Source of the DNA: Flavobacterium psychrophilum
Lineage (GTDB): Bacteria > Bacteroidota > Bacteroidia > Flavobacteriales > Flavobacteriaceae
Length of the DNA: 64,000 nt
Assembly (NCBI GenBank): GCA_001708385.1
Contig: CP012388.1
Span: 62,001 to 126,000 of the forward strand
Direction: 5' to 3'
Below the pieces are notes generated by a model, which saw only the letters and a program-made list of their open reading frames with translations, did not search any database and was not told where the DNA came from. Position 1 is the stretch's first letter. Each line of letters starts with the position of its first letter. Below are positions 41,973-50,573 of the stretch, piece after piece. The translations under genes and the position numbers were made by a program.

Positions 41973-43787
41973 ATGACATTACCAAAACAACTTCACACAT
42001 TTCATATCCCCGTTATGGGGCTTGCCTACACAATTGATAGCCCTATAAGGGTTGCTCAATATGGCATAGACTCTGTTATTTCTATTGTAGACGATGAACT
42101 GATAGAAAAAATGAATGCTTTTTACAGCGAAAAGTTTGAACTTCCCTATAAAGAGATCACGCAGAAGATACAGGATTATCGTGCCGAACGCATTACAGCT
42201 TACCTTGATAAGGTAGATACTATAGTTAAACAAAAGTATGATTCTTTTTTTAAGGAGTTAACTGAAAGTAAAGAGGTATTAACCAACTTTATAGCGATGC
42301 TTCCTCAAAAATCTGAAATAAAGCAGGGCTTACAGGAATTTATCTCGGATAAAGCCGAGATGATTAACGGACTCAAAGAATATATTTCGCAAAATCTGTA
42401 TCCGGGTTCTATTGATGTCAACATCATGACAAAAGTAGATAAAACAAATTTTGAGAAAAAAGAAGCACTACCTGTTATATACAACGATGCACATGCTTCT
42501 CTAAGAGGATTTGCAAATAGCAAACTAAGTTCTTCGCTTGTACTGTCGGCAGGTATGAATCCGTCATTATACAATTACATTGCGTCATTTGATGATTTTT
42601 TCCCTGATGCCAGTGGGCAGATAAAGAAGAAGATTGTACTTAAAGTAAGCGATTTTCGTTCTGCAATGATACAGGGAAGTTATCTGGCAAAAAAAGGAAT
42701 ATGGGTATCTGAGTATCGTATTGAATCGGGACTTAATTGCGGAGGGCACGCTTTCGCTACAGATGGTTTACTTCTAGGTTCAATTATGAATGAGTTTAAG
42801 CAAAGAAAAAGTGAGCTTATGGATACTGCATGCCAGCTTTTAATTAAGGCCCTGGCAAATACTCAGCGTACAGTTCCCTCAAACAGACCAACTCTAAAAA
42901 TCACCGTGCAGGGTGGGGTAGGAACAACAGAGGAACACGACTTTTTACTTGATGAATATAATGTTGATTCTGTTGGTTGGGGATCTCCCTTCCTAATGGT
43001 TCCGGAAGCCACCTCTGTAGATGCAGCAACACGTAATTTATTAGCTGCAGCTAAAGAAAAAGATTTTTATAGGAGCGATATATCGCCGCTAGGAGTACCT
43101 TTTAATACAATTGAAGGGACTACCAATGATTTTTTAAAGAGTAAACGTATCTATGATGGTAAAGCCGGAAGCTCTTGCCCTAAAAAGCTCTTGGCACTTA
43201 GCCGCGAATATGATGAACAGGGTATATGTACAGCGTCTCGCAAATACCAGCAGATCAAATTAGGGCTACTGGATTCGGAAAAAGATAATCTGTCGGCATT
43301 GGAATTTAAGAAAAGATATGAAGCCATAACTGTAAAGTCCTGCCTTTGCGTGGGCTTGGCAAACGCGTCATACCTTGAGAACAATATCGCAATTAAGGGA
43401 GAGAAGCAAGGTATAGTTATTTGCCCAGGGCCTAACATGGCTTATTTTGATAAAGAAATTTCTTTAAAAGAAATGGTTGGGCATATCTATGGGTATAATT
43501 CGGTGCTGGCAAAAGGATATCGTCCTAATATATTTATTAAAGAACTCGGATTGTATGTTGATTTTCTTTCTAAAGAAATAAATCAGGTTATACCATCTAA
43601 GCCACAAATAAAAAAGTGGACAACCTTTAAGAACAACCTTCTTTCAGGAATCTATTATTATGAGGAACTTTTTGATACTACAAATTTCTTTGAATCATCT
43701 AAAGCAGATGTATTCGAAAAATTAGCATTTTATAAAGCAATAATAGAAGGTATTGTTATACCGGAAGAAGTTTTAGTAACAGCGTAA
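41973..43787 (+). CDS. uncharacterised 604-aa protein with nitronate-monooxygenase-like features
   Basis: A 604-aa soluble protein. The start HIPVMGLAYTIDSPIRVAQYG and the SVISIVDDELIE that follows, GLNCGGHAFATDG (near residue 255), KITVQGGVGTTEEHDFLL and VGWGSPFLMVPEA resemble the FMN-binding TIM barrel of nitronate monooxygenases, where a GGH motif and a Q-GG-hG motif contact flavin. Length is nearly twice that family. Several cysteines (NCGGH, SSCPKK, GICTAS, SCLCVGL) could bind iron-sulfur or metal. A helical insert covers about residues 60-150. It stands alone behind a strong FNR-box promoter and abuts fnr tail to tail without a gap. A low-oxygen redox role is inferred from regulation; the reaction is unknown. 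Confidence 0.7.
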   Translation: MTLPKQLHTFHIPVMGLAYTIDSPIRVAQYGIDSVISIVDDELIEKMNAFYSEKFELPYKEITQKIQDYRAERITAYLDKVDTIVKQKYDSFFKELTESKEVLTNFIAMLPQKSEIKQGLQEFISDKAEMINGLKEYISQNLYPGSIDVNIMTKVDKTNFEKKEALPVIYNDAHASLRGFANSKLSSSLVLSAGMNPSLYNYIASFDDFFPDASGQIKKKIVLKVSDFRSAMIQGSYLAKKGIWVSEYRIESGLNCGGHAFATDGLLLGSIMNEFKQRKSELMDTACQLLIKALANTQRTVPSNRPTLKITVQGGVGTTEEHDFLLDEYNVDSVGWGSPFLMVPEATSVDAATRNLLAAAKEKDFYRSDISPLGVPFNTIEGTTNDFLKSKRIYDGKAGSSCPKKLLALSREYDEQGICTASRKYQQIKLGLLDSEKDNLSALEFKKRYEAITVKSCLCVGLANASYLENNIAIKGEKQGIVICPGPNMAYFDKEISLKEMVGHIYGYNSVLAKGYRPNIFIKELGLYVDFLSKEINQVIPSKPQIKKWTTFKNNLLSGIYYYEELFDTTNFFESSKADVFEKLAFYKAIIEGIVIPEEVLVTA

Positions 43788-44468
43788 TTAGTTTACCAGT
43801 TTTAGAAGTTTATTGCTGTCCGGGATGATTATTTTCTTTCCGGACAGTTCTATTATACCCTGTTTGTTAAGTTCAGACAATAATCTGATACAGCTTTCGG
43901 TTGCTGTACCTACCATACCTGCAATTTCTTCGCGGGATAGTTTAATTTTTAGGCTTTTATCTGTGTCAACGCCGAAAGTTTTATAAAGGTCTACAAGTGT
44001 TTCAGCAAGGCGTTGTTTTACCGATTTCTGCGCCATATTAACCAAATGATCATCAGCTTCTTTAAGGTCACCGCAAATGGTTTTCATAACATTCATAGAG
44101 AATTGGTTGTTTTCGTTGAAAAAGCCCATAACCTCGTTTTTTGGTATAAAGCACACCTCCATATCTTCAAGTGCAGTGGCAGTAAGATTTACAGGTTCGT
44201 CACTAATCATAGAACGTTGACCAAGCAGTTCGCCTTTGGTGATAAGCTTAACAATCTGGTCGTTACCGTTAGGGCTTAGCTTAGTAAGTTTGCATACGCC
44301 ATCTTTAATACAGAAAATACCATTTACATTTTCACCTTCGGTAAAAATAGGCTCACCTTTCTTAATTGTGTACGAAGATTTGCATTCTGCCATTCTAAGC
44401 AATTCATCTTTGTTCAGTGCTTTTAAAGAACTGAATTCCCTCACTATACATTGTTCACACTTGCTCAT
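43788..44468 (-). CDS. fnr: Fnr-type oxygen-responsive regulator (Crp/Fnr family)
   Basis: A 226-aa regulator. N-terminal CEQC (Cys4, Cys7), Cys29, and Cys106 in MEVCFIPK, which aligns with Cys122 of E. coli Fnr, point to an oxygen-labile iron-sulfur cluster. The third Cys of the classical set (9 residues after the first) is a Ser, so Cys29 may be used. The cyclic-nucleotide-like barrel occupies residues 30-130, followed by the dimer helix and the helix-turn-helix SREEIAGMVGTATESCIRLLSEL, which keeps Glu and Arg of the Fnr recognition helix. FNR boxes at five promoters nearby are its likely targets. A box also lies in its own promoter. Confidence 0.9.
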   Translation of the reverse strand: MSKCEQCIVREFSSLKALNKDELLRMAECKSSYTIKKGEPIFTEGENVNGIFCIKDGVCKLTKLSPNGNDQIVKLITKGELLGQRSMISDEPVNLTATALEDMEVCFIPKNEVMGFFNENNQFSMNVMKTICGDLKEADDHLVNMAQKSVKQRLAETLVDLYKTFGVDTDKSLKIKLSREEIAGMVGTATESCIRLLSELNKQGIIELSGKKIIIPDSNKLLKLVN

Positions 44469-44490
44469 CAGACTAACGCTTTAAGTTCTG

Positions 44491-44498
44491 CAAATTTA
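44491..44498 (-). promoter_or_regulatory. -7 element of fnr
   Basis: On the minus strand 44498-44491 reads TAAATTTG, a perfect -7 element. The divergent FNR box (44510-44521) then sits between the -33 and -7 positions of this promoter, where binding would block it. Confidence 0.6.
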
Positions 44499-44509
44499 GT
44501 GATTTGGCA

Positions 44510-44552
44510 TGACAATTATCATATTTTATTTACGAAAGGTGGTGCAATTTTG
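44510..44552 (+). promoter_or_regulatory. FNR-box promoter of ccoI
   Basis: TGAC-AATT-ATCA (44510-44521), 23 bp, CAATTTTG (44545-44552). The -7 element keeps the A and TTTG of TAnnTTTG. Start expected near 44557, 18 bp before the ATG. Confidence 0.82.
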
Positions 44553-44574
44553 CATCAGGTAAAATGAGCAGATT

Positions 44575-46959
44575 ATGGAAACGAAACATTGTTTTCATTG
44601 CGGACTTGATGTTGTAAAAAAGGAAGAAATTATTTTTGATGATAAATCTTTTTGTTGCAATGGCTGTAAGACCGTATATGAAATTTTTAGCCTGAACGGG
44701 CTAACCGATTATTACGATTTTGAAACCTTCCCGGGCGCTACACCACAGGATATTAAAGGGAAGTACGACTTTCTGGATAATGAAGCTATAGTAGACAGGC
44801 TGCTGGACTTTAAAGAAGAGAGCACACATATCGCCATGCTTTATATTCCGCACATCCATTGTAGTTCCTGCATCTGGATACTTGAAAATCTGCACAGGTT
44901 GCAGCCGGGAATCAGTAGCTCCCAGGTTAACTTTCACGAAAAGAAAACCCGTATTATTTTCAATCCCGAAAAAGTTACGTTAAAGCAGATTGTATACCTA
45001 TTGAATTCTATAGGGTATGAACCTTATATAAGCCTTGATAATTATGACAACAAGCAGGAAAGTGTAAGCCGAAGCCTTATTTATAAGTTAGGTGTTGCTT
45101 TCTTTTGTTTTGGCAACGTAATGTTGCTTTCTTTTCCTGAATATTTTGAGGTAGAAGATTACTGGCTTGACAATTACCGTGGCTTTTTCCGTTGGCTGAT
45201 ATTTGTATTATCTCTGCCGTCATTCCTGTATTCTGCAAGCGGATATTATGTTTCTGCCTATAAAAGTCTCAGGGCGGGGATGCTGAATATCGATATTCCC
45301 ATTGCTTTAGGGCTTATTGTAATGTTTGTGCGTAGTACTATAGACATTGTTTTTGGGTACGGGCAGGGATTCTTTGACAGTCTTTGCGGATTGGTATTCT
45401 TTATGCTTCTGGGCAGGTTATTTCAGCAGAAAACATATAATTTTCTTTCCTTCGAGAGAGATTTTAAATCATATTTTCCTATAGCTGTGACCAAAATTAT
45501 GCCTGATAGGTCGGAAGTATCAGTACCTGTATATGATGTTGCAAAAGGTGATAGGCTGCTTATCCGCAACAGCGAACTTATACCTGTAGATGGCATACTA
45601 ATAAGTGATACCACGTCTATTGATTACAGTTTTGTTACCGGCGAAGCAGAACCCATTCTTAAAAAGTCTGGCGACAAGATTTATGCCGGCGGCAGGCAAA
45701 TGGGGAAAGTAGTCGAGATGGATGTGTTGAGTTCGGTTTCTCAAAGTTATCTAACCCAGCTGTGGAGTAACGAGGTGTTTGCAAAAAAAGATATACGGGA
45801 CTATAAAACGATGACAGATACCATTAGCAGATACTTTACCCCATTGTTGCTTTTGATTGCGTTTGCATCATTTACCTATTGGATTTTTATTGATACGACC
45901 ACTGCCTTTAATGTATTTACTGCTGTACTTATTGTCGCCTGCCCTTGTGCACTGGCATTAAGTGCGCCTTTTACATTAGGTAATGTATTGCGTGTAATAG
46001 GTAATAGGAAACTGTATCTTAAAAATGCTACTGTAATTGAACAAATGGCAAAAGTAGACACCATTGTGTTTGATAAAACCGGAACGATAACCACAAATAA
46101 AAAATCGACGATAAGGTTTGAAGGGTTTCAGGATGAAAAGATTGACGGTAAGGAGTTATCATTTATTAAAAGTTTGCTTCGTGGTTCTAACCATCCGTTA
46201 AGCAGAAGGTTGTATGATTTTCTACCGAAAACCTCTTTACAAATTGTAGACGATTTTGAGGAAGTGACGGGCAAAGGTATAAAAGCAACTGTAGATGGAT
46301 TTTTTATACGTGTTGGTTCTGCTGTATTTGTTGGGGCAGAGGGCGAAGACACGTTGCAAACAAATATTCATATTTCCATCAACAGGAATTATATGGGTAA
46401 GTATGTTTTTGATAACCAGTACCGCGACGGACTCAAACAACTCTTTTCCGAGCTTAGCAAAAACTACAGTCTTAAAATACTCTCGGGAGATAATGAAGGA
46501 GAACTGGAAGTACTTCAGCAACTGCTACCCTCAAACACGCAGTTCGCTTTTAACCAAAAGCCTGATGAAAAACTTGCCTTTATAGAAAACCTGCAAAAGC
46601 AAGGTAAAAATGTAATGATGATTGGTGACGGACTTAACGATGCCGGTGCTTTGGCACAAAGCAATGTAGGTATATCCATATCTGAAAATGTAAATGTATT
46701 TTCTCCTGCCTGTGACGGTATCCTTGACGCTGGTGAGTTCAAAAAAATAGCATGGTATTTAAAGCTTTCTAAAAACACGGTTAAAACCATTAAGATGAGT
46801 TTTACACTGTCACTGCTTTACAATGTGGTAGGATTGTCTTTTGCTGTAACTGGAAAATTATCGCCGCTTACTGCCGCTATCATCATGCCGCTCAGCACTA
46901 TAACCATTATCAGTTTTGTAACGGTAATGAGTAATTACTACGCCAGGCGAAAACAATAG
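44575..46959 (+). CDS. ccoI: CcoI/FixI-type copper-translocating P1B ATPase
   Basis: A 794-aa inner-membrane ATPase that exports copper for assembly of cbb3 oxidase. Residues 5-35 carry the zinc-ribbon-like Cys cluster of the FixI group (CFHCG ... FCCNGC). A heavy-metal-associated domain has CSSC at residues 96-99 (HIHCSSCIWIL). Eight TM helices follow, with the ion-binding CPC motif at 456-458, phosphorylated Asp500 in DKTGTIT, TGE in VTGEAEP and the hinge GDGLNDAGAL. The gene is directly upstream of ccoS-ccoNOQP, fitting the CcoI role. It is controlled by its own FNR-box promoter and is divergent from fnr. Confidence 0.93.
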   Translation: METKHCFHCGLDVVKKEEIIFDDKSFCCNGCKTVYEIFSLNGLTDYYDFETFPGATPQDIKGKYDFLDNEAIVDRLLDFKEESTHIAMLYIPHIHCSSCIWILENLHRLQPGISSSQVNFHEKKTRIIFNPEKVTLKQIVYLLNSIGYEPYISLDNYDNKQESVSRSLIYKLGVAFFCFGNVMLLSFPEYFEVEDYWLDNYRGFFRWLIFVLSLPSFLYSASGYYVSAYKSLRAGMLNIDIPIALGLIVMFVRSTIDIVFGYGQGFFDSLCGLVFFMLLGRLFQQKTYNFLSFERDFKSYFPIAVTKIMPDRSEVSVPVYDVAKGDRLLIRNSELIPVDGILISDTTSIDYSFVTGEAEPILKKSGDKIYAGGRQMGKVVEMDVLSSVSQSYLTQLWSNEVFAKKDIRDYKTMTDTISRYFTPLLLLIAFASFTYWIFIDTTTAFNVFTAVLIVACPCALALSAPFTLGNVLRVIGNRKLYLKNATVIEQMAKVDTIVFDKTGTITTNKKSTIRFEGFQDEKIDGKELSFIKSLLRGSNHPLSRRLYDFLPKTSLQIVDDFEEVTGKGIKATVDGFFIRVGSAVFVGAEGEDTLQTNIHISINRNYMGKYVFDNQYRDGLKQLFSELSKNYSLKILSGDNEGELEVLQQLLPSNTQFAFNQKPDEKLAFIENLQKQGKNVMMIGDGLNDAGALAQSNVGISISENVNVFSPACDGILDAGEFKKIAWYLKLSKNTVKTIKMSFTLSLLYNVVGLSFAVTGKLSPLTAAIIMPLSTITIISFVTVMSNYYARRKQ

Positions 46960-46998
46960 CAAATTCCACAAAAAATCAATAAACAAAACCCCTAACCA

Positions 46999-47041
46999 TG
47001 ACAAATATCATGTTTTATCCGGTGGGTCAAAACTAACTTTG
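46999..47041 (+). promoter_or_regulatory. FNR-box promoter of the cco operon
   Basis: TGAC-AAAT-ATCA (46999-47010), 23 bp, TAACTTTG (47034-47041), a perfect -7 element. Start expected near 47046, 16 bp before ccoS. Confidence 0.85.
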
Positions 47042-47061
47042 TTAACACAAAATTAAGAAGT

Positions 47062-47235
47062 ATGAGCGTAATCTATCTATTAATCACCATCAGCCTTATA
47101 GTGGCACTGCTATTTTTATATGTGTTTGTAAGAGCAGTGAAGCAGGGCCAGTTTGATGATGATTACACACCATCTGTCAGGATGCTTTTTGACGATGAGA
47201 CCAAACAAAACGAAAACAAAACTAACAAGGATTAA
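47062..47235 (+). CDS. ccoS: CcoS, cbb3 oxidase assembly protein
   Basis: A 57-aa single-TM protein, too short for many gene finders. The TM helix is residues 3-25 (VIYLLITISLIVALLFLYVF), followed by the CcoS signature QFDDDYTPSVRMLFDD. CcoS is needed for insertion of haem and copper into the catalytic subunit. It is the first gene of the cco operon, just after the FNR-box promoter, and ends 2 bp before ccoNO. Confidence 0.92.
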   Translation: MSVIYLLITISLIVALLFLYVFVRAVKQGQFDDDYTPSVRMLFDDETKQNENKTNKD

Positions 47236-47237
47236 TT

Positions 47238-49436
47238 ATGGAAATGCAACAATTTTATTACGATAATAAAATAGTTAAAAAGTTCCTCTACGCCACGATA
47301 GTGTTTGGTGTGGTAGGAATGCTCGTTGGCTTGCTTATAGCTTCTATGTATATGTTCCCCAACTTAACAGACGGCGTTTCGTGGCTTAGCTACGGCAGGT
47401 TAAGACCGCTACATACCAATGCCGTTATTTTTGCCTTTGTGGGTAATGCAATGTTTGCGGGTATTTACTATTCAATGCAAAGACTGCTTAAAACACGTAT
47501 GTTTAGCGATGTTTTGGGTAACATTCACTTCTGGGGATGGCAACTTATTATAGTGGCAGCGGCAATATCACTACCATTGGGTTACACATCTTCAAAAGAA
47601 TATGCCGAACTGGAATGGCCTATAGATATTTGTATTGCGCTTATATGGGTGGTGTTTGGTATAAATATGATAGGTACTATCTTAAGAAGAAGGGAGCGTC
47701 ACCTGTACGTAGCTATATGGTTTTATCTTGCTACATTTATTACAGTAGCTATACTTCACATCTTTAATAGTTTGGCATTACCTGTAAGTGCGATGAAAAG
47801 CTACTCGGTGTATGCCGGGGTTCAGGATGCTTTGGTACAGTGGTGGTATGGGCACAATGCTGTGGCATTCTTTCTTACCACGCCATTCCTGGGACTTATG
47901 TATTACTTCGTACCTAAAGCGGCTAACAGGCCTGTATATTCCTACCGACTTTCAATTATTCACTTTTGGTCACTGATCTTTATATATATCTGGGCAGGGC
48001 CACATCACCTGTTGTATTCTGCATTGCCGGACTGGGCCCAGAATTTGGGTGTTGCCTTCTCAATAATGCTTATCGCGCCATCATGGGGTGGTATGATCAA
48101 CGGATTGCTAACCCTTCGTGGAGCATGGGATAAGGTGCGTACAAGTCCAGTTCTTAAATTTTTCGTTGTGGCAATTACCGGTTACGGCATGGCAACGTTT
48201 GAAGGGCCCATGCTTTCACTTAAAAATGTAAATGCAATTGCCCACTATACCGACTGGATCGTTGCCCACGTACACGTAGGTGCGCTTGCATGGAACGGCT
48301 TCCTTACTTTTGGTATGATCTACTGGTTAATACCCCGTATGACAAAAACTACTTTGTACTCTGTTAAACTAGCTAATTTTCATTTTTGGATAGGCACACT
48401 GGGTATTATTATGTATGCGCTTCCTTTATACGTTGCCGGATTCACACAGGCTTCTATGTGGAAACAGTTTAACCCGGACGGCACACTTAAATACGGAAAC
48501 TTCCTTGAGACGATAAAACAGATCATGCCAATGTACTGGATGCGTGCCATTGGCGGAACGCTCTTCGTAATCGGTCTGTTAGTATTAGTGTACAACATCA
48601 TAATGACGGTTAGACAAGGTCAAAAAATTGAAGATGAACTTGCTGAAGCACCTGCGCTTCAAAAAATAACAAACAAAAGGCTTAAGGGAGAGAAATTTCA
48701 CCCGTGGCTGGAAAGAAGGCCCATTCAGCTTACAATACTTGCAACCATTGCAGTACTAATAGGCGGTGTAATACAGATTGTGCCTACCATAATGGTAAAA
48801 TCTAACATACCAACCATAAGTACTGTAAAACCATACAGCCCGCTGGAACTTGAAGGACGTGACCTATATATCAGGGAAGGCTGTGTTAACTGCCACTCAC
48901 AAATGATACGACCATTTAGGAGTGAGGTTGAACGTTATGGCGAATACTCCAAATCGGGTGAATATGTATATGACCACCCATTTCTTTGGGGATCTAAACG
49001 AACCGGTCCCGATTTAATGAGGGTAGGAGGTAAATACAGTGATAACTGGCATTTCAACCACCTTTGGGATCCGCAGAGTACATCAGAAGGTTCAATTATG
49101 CCGGCATACAAATGGCTGTTTGATAATGAGAAAATGGATTACTCCCAAACGAAGAAGAAAATGGAAGTAATGGTAAAACTGGGAGTTCCGTATACCGAAG
49201 AAGACATTGCCAATGCCGATAAAACAGTAAGCGAACAGGCTTTAAAAATAGAGCAGAGCCTGCATGCCGATCCCGACTTTGTGAAGAGCTATGAAGAAAG
49301 TAAAAAAGCTGCGACAGCAAGGGGAGAAGAGTTTGTTGCAATGCGCGACAGGGAAATTATAGCCCTTATTGCTTACCTGCAACGCCTTGGCACCGATATT
49401 AAAATTAAAGATACAACCGCAGTAAATAAAAAATAA
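47238..49436 (+). CDS. ccoNO: cbb3 cytochrome oxidase, fused subunits I and II (CcoNO)
   Basis: A 732-aa fusion. Residues 1-480 are the haem-copper catalytic subunit CcoN with 12 TM helices and the conserved histidine motifs (GRLRPLHTNAVIFAF, WYGHNAVAFFLTTPFLG, GPHHLLYSALPDW, HYTDWIVAHVHVGALAWNG). After a TM anchor around residue 500 comes the CcoO part, with haem c attached at C549-VNC-H553 (REGCVNCHSQMIRP) and the SEGSIMPAYKWLF methionine-ligand region. The fusion is usual in Bacteroidetes. The enzyme reduces oxygen to water at very low oxygen levels and pumps protons. Confidence 0.96.
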   Translation: MEMQQFYYDNKIVKKFLYATIVFGVVGMLVGLLIASMYMFPNLTDGVSWLSYGRLRPLHTNAVIFAFVGNAMFAGIYYSMQRLLKTRMFSDVLGNIHFWGWQLIIVAAAISLPLGYTSSKEYAELEWPIDICIALIWVVFGINMIGTILRRRERHLYVAIWFYLATFITVAILHIFNSLALPVSAMKSYSVYAGVQDALVQWWYGHNAVAFFLTTPFLGLMYYFVPKAANRPVYSYRLSIIHFWSLIFIYIWAGPHHLLYSALPDWAQNLGVAFSIMLIAPSWGGMINGLLTLRGAWDKVRTSPVLKFFVVAITGYGMATFEGPMLSLKNVNAIAHYTDWIVAHVHVGALAWNGFLTFGMIYWLIPRMTKTTLYSVKLANFHFWIGTLGIIMYALPLYVAGFTQASMWKQFNPDGTLKYGNFLETIKQIMPMYWMRAIGGTLFVIGLLVLVYNIIMTVRQGQKIEDELAEAPALQKITNKRLKGEKFHPWLERRPIQLTILATIAVLIGGVIQIVPTIMVKSNIPTISTVKPYSPLELEGRDLYIREGCVNCHSQMIRPFRSEVERYGEYSKSGEYVYDHPFLWGSKRTGPDLMRVGGKYSDNWHFNHLWDPQSTSEGSIMPAYKWLFDNEKMDYSQTKKKMEVMVKLGVPYTEEDIANADKTVSEQALKIEQSLHADPDFVKSYEESKKAATARGEEFVAMRDREIIALIAYLQRLGTDIKIKDTTAVNKK

Positions 49437-49441
49437 AAGTC

Positions 49442-49651
49442 ATGCTGAAGTTTGTAAAACATAATTTGGAAAGTATCTCAGGAATTGAGCTATATCCAAT
49501 CATATCACTTCTTATATTTTTCATCTTTTTCGTAGTGCTATACTCATGGGTATACACCTATAAAAAGGATAAGATAAACGAAATGAGCAACATTCCTTTT
49601 ACTGAAGGAAATGAAAACGGAAATACTAACAAATACGATACAGTACAATGA
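49442..49651 (+). CDS. ccoQ: CcoQ-like small subunit of cbb3 oxidase
   Basis: A 69-aa protein with one TM helix (residues 18-38, LYPIISLLIFFIFFVVLYSWVY) and a hydrophilic tail rich in Asn and Lys. Position between ccoNO and ccoP and the ATGA overlap with ccoP identify it as CcoQ, which stabilises the complex. Confidence 0.85.
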   Translation: MLKFVKHNLESISGIELYPIISLLIFFIFFVVLYSWVYTYKKDKINEMSNIPFTEGNENGNTNKYDTVQ

Positions 49652-50568
49652 AAAAGTTTATTCCCGTATATGTAAGGGTTCCCGTAATATTTGCTCTGGT
49701 ATTTATGGCTTTAGAGTTTTTTATAGACTCTGGCGACAGGCCTGCTTTTATAAAGTACCCAATGGTGTCGTTGTTTCTGGGCGTTTTTATCTTTATCCAG
49801 ATTGCCATAGAGATAGTAGTGCTGGCAATAGACAGGGTTACGTACAGTCTTTTAACCGATGAACAAAAAGCAAAACTGGCTGCTGCCGATGCTATAGAGT
49901 TTAAAGATAGTGAATGGTTTAAAAAACTGAAAAGGTTCTTTGTGAAAACAAGGCCAATTGAAGAAGAAGGCTCAATCTTGATGGATCATGACTACGACGG
50001 TATAAAAGAACTAGACAATGTGTTGCCGCCGTGGTGGATAAAATTGTTCTATGCCTGTATTGTTTTTGCAATTATTTATCTGGCTAAATATCACATCTTC
50101 GGATATGGTGATCAGAAAAAAGAATTCGAGACAGAAATGGCTGAGGCAAAGCTGGCTGTCGAAGAATACAAGAAAACGGCTAAGGATCTTATTGATGCCG
50201 AAAGCGTAACGCTTCTTACCGAGCCTGCCGATCTTGCTGCAGGTAAAAAAATATTCGAAACCAACTGTGCTGCCTGCCACAGGCCAGATGCCGGTGGTGC
50301 TATCGGCCCAAACCTTACCGATGAGAACTGGCTATTGGGTGGAGGTATTAAAAATGTATTCCACACTATTACAGAAGGTGGCCGCGATGGCAAAGGTATG
50401 GTGGCCTGGAAAGGTACGCTTAAACCATCTGAAATACAGCTTGTAGCCAGTTATGTATTATCGCTGCAAGGTTCTAACCCTAAAGATCCTAAAGAACCGC
50501 AGGGTGATGTATGGAAAGAAGAAGCATCTAAGGCAGCGGATGATAAGGTAGCGGTAAACGAAAAATAA
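49648..50568 (+). CDS. ccoP: CcoP, single-haem cytochrome c subunit of cbb3 oxidase
   Basis: A 306-aa protein. Two N-terminal TM helices (about 10-28 and 36-58), then the CcoP-type N-domain (DHDYDGIKELDNVLPPWWIKLFY), a third TM helix (about 132-150) and one cytochrome c domain with haem motif C207-AAC-H211 (FETNCAACHRPDAGGAIGPNL) and a Met ligand in GKGMVAWKG. Proteobacterial CcoP has two haem domains; this one has one. It overlaps ccoQ by 4 bp and is followed 5 bp later by ccoG. Confidence 0.95.
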   Translation: MKKFIPVYVRVPVIFALVFMALEFFIDSGDRPAFIKYPMVSLFLGVFIFIQIAIEIVVLAIDRVTYSLLTDEQKAKLAAADAIEFKDSEWFKKLKRFFVKTRPIEEEGSILMDHDYDGIKELDNVLPPWWIKLFYACIVFAIIYLAKYHIFGYGDQKKEFETEMAEAKLAVEEYKKTAKDLIDAESVTLLTEPADLAAGKKIFETNCAACHRPDAGGAIGPNLTDENWLLGGGIKNVFHTITEGGRDGKGMVAWKGTLKPSEIQLVASYVLSLQGSNPKDPKEPQGDVWKEEASKAADDKVAVNEK

Positions 50569-50573
50569 ATGCT

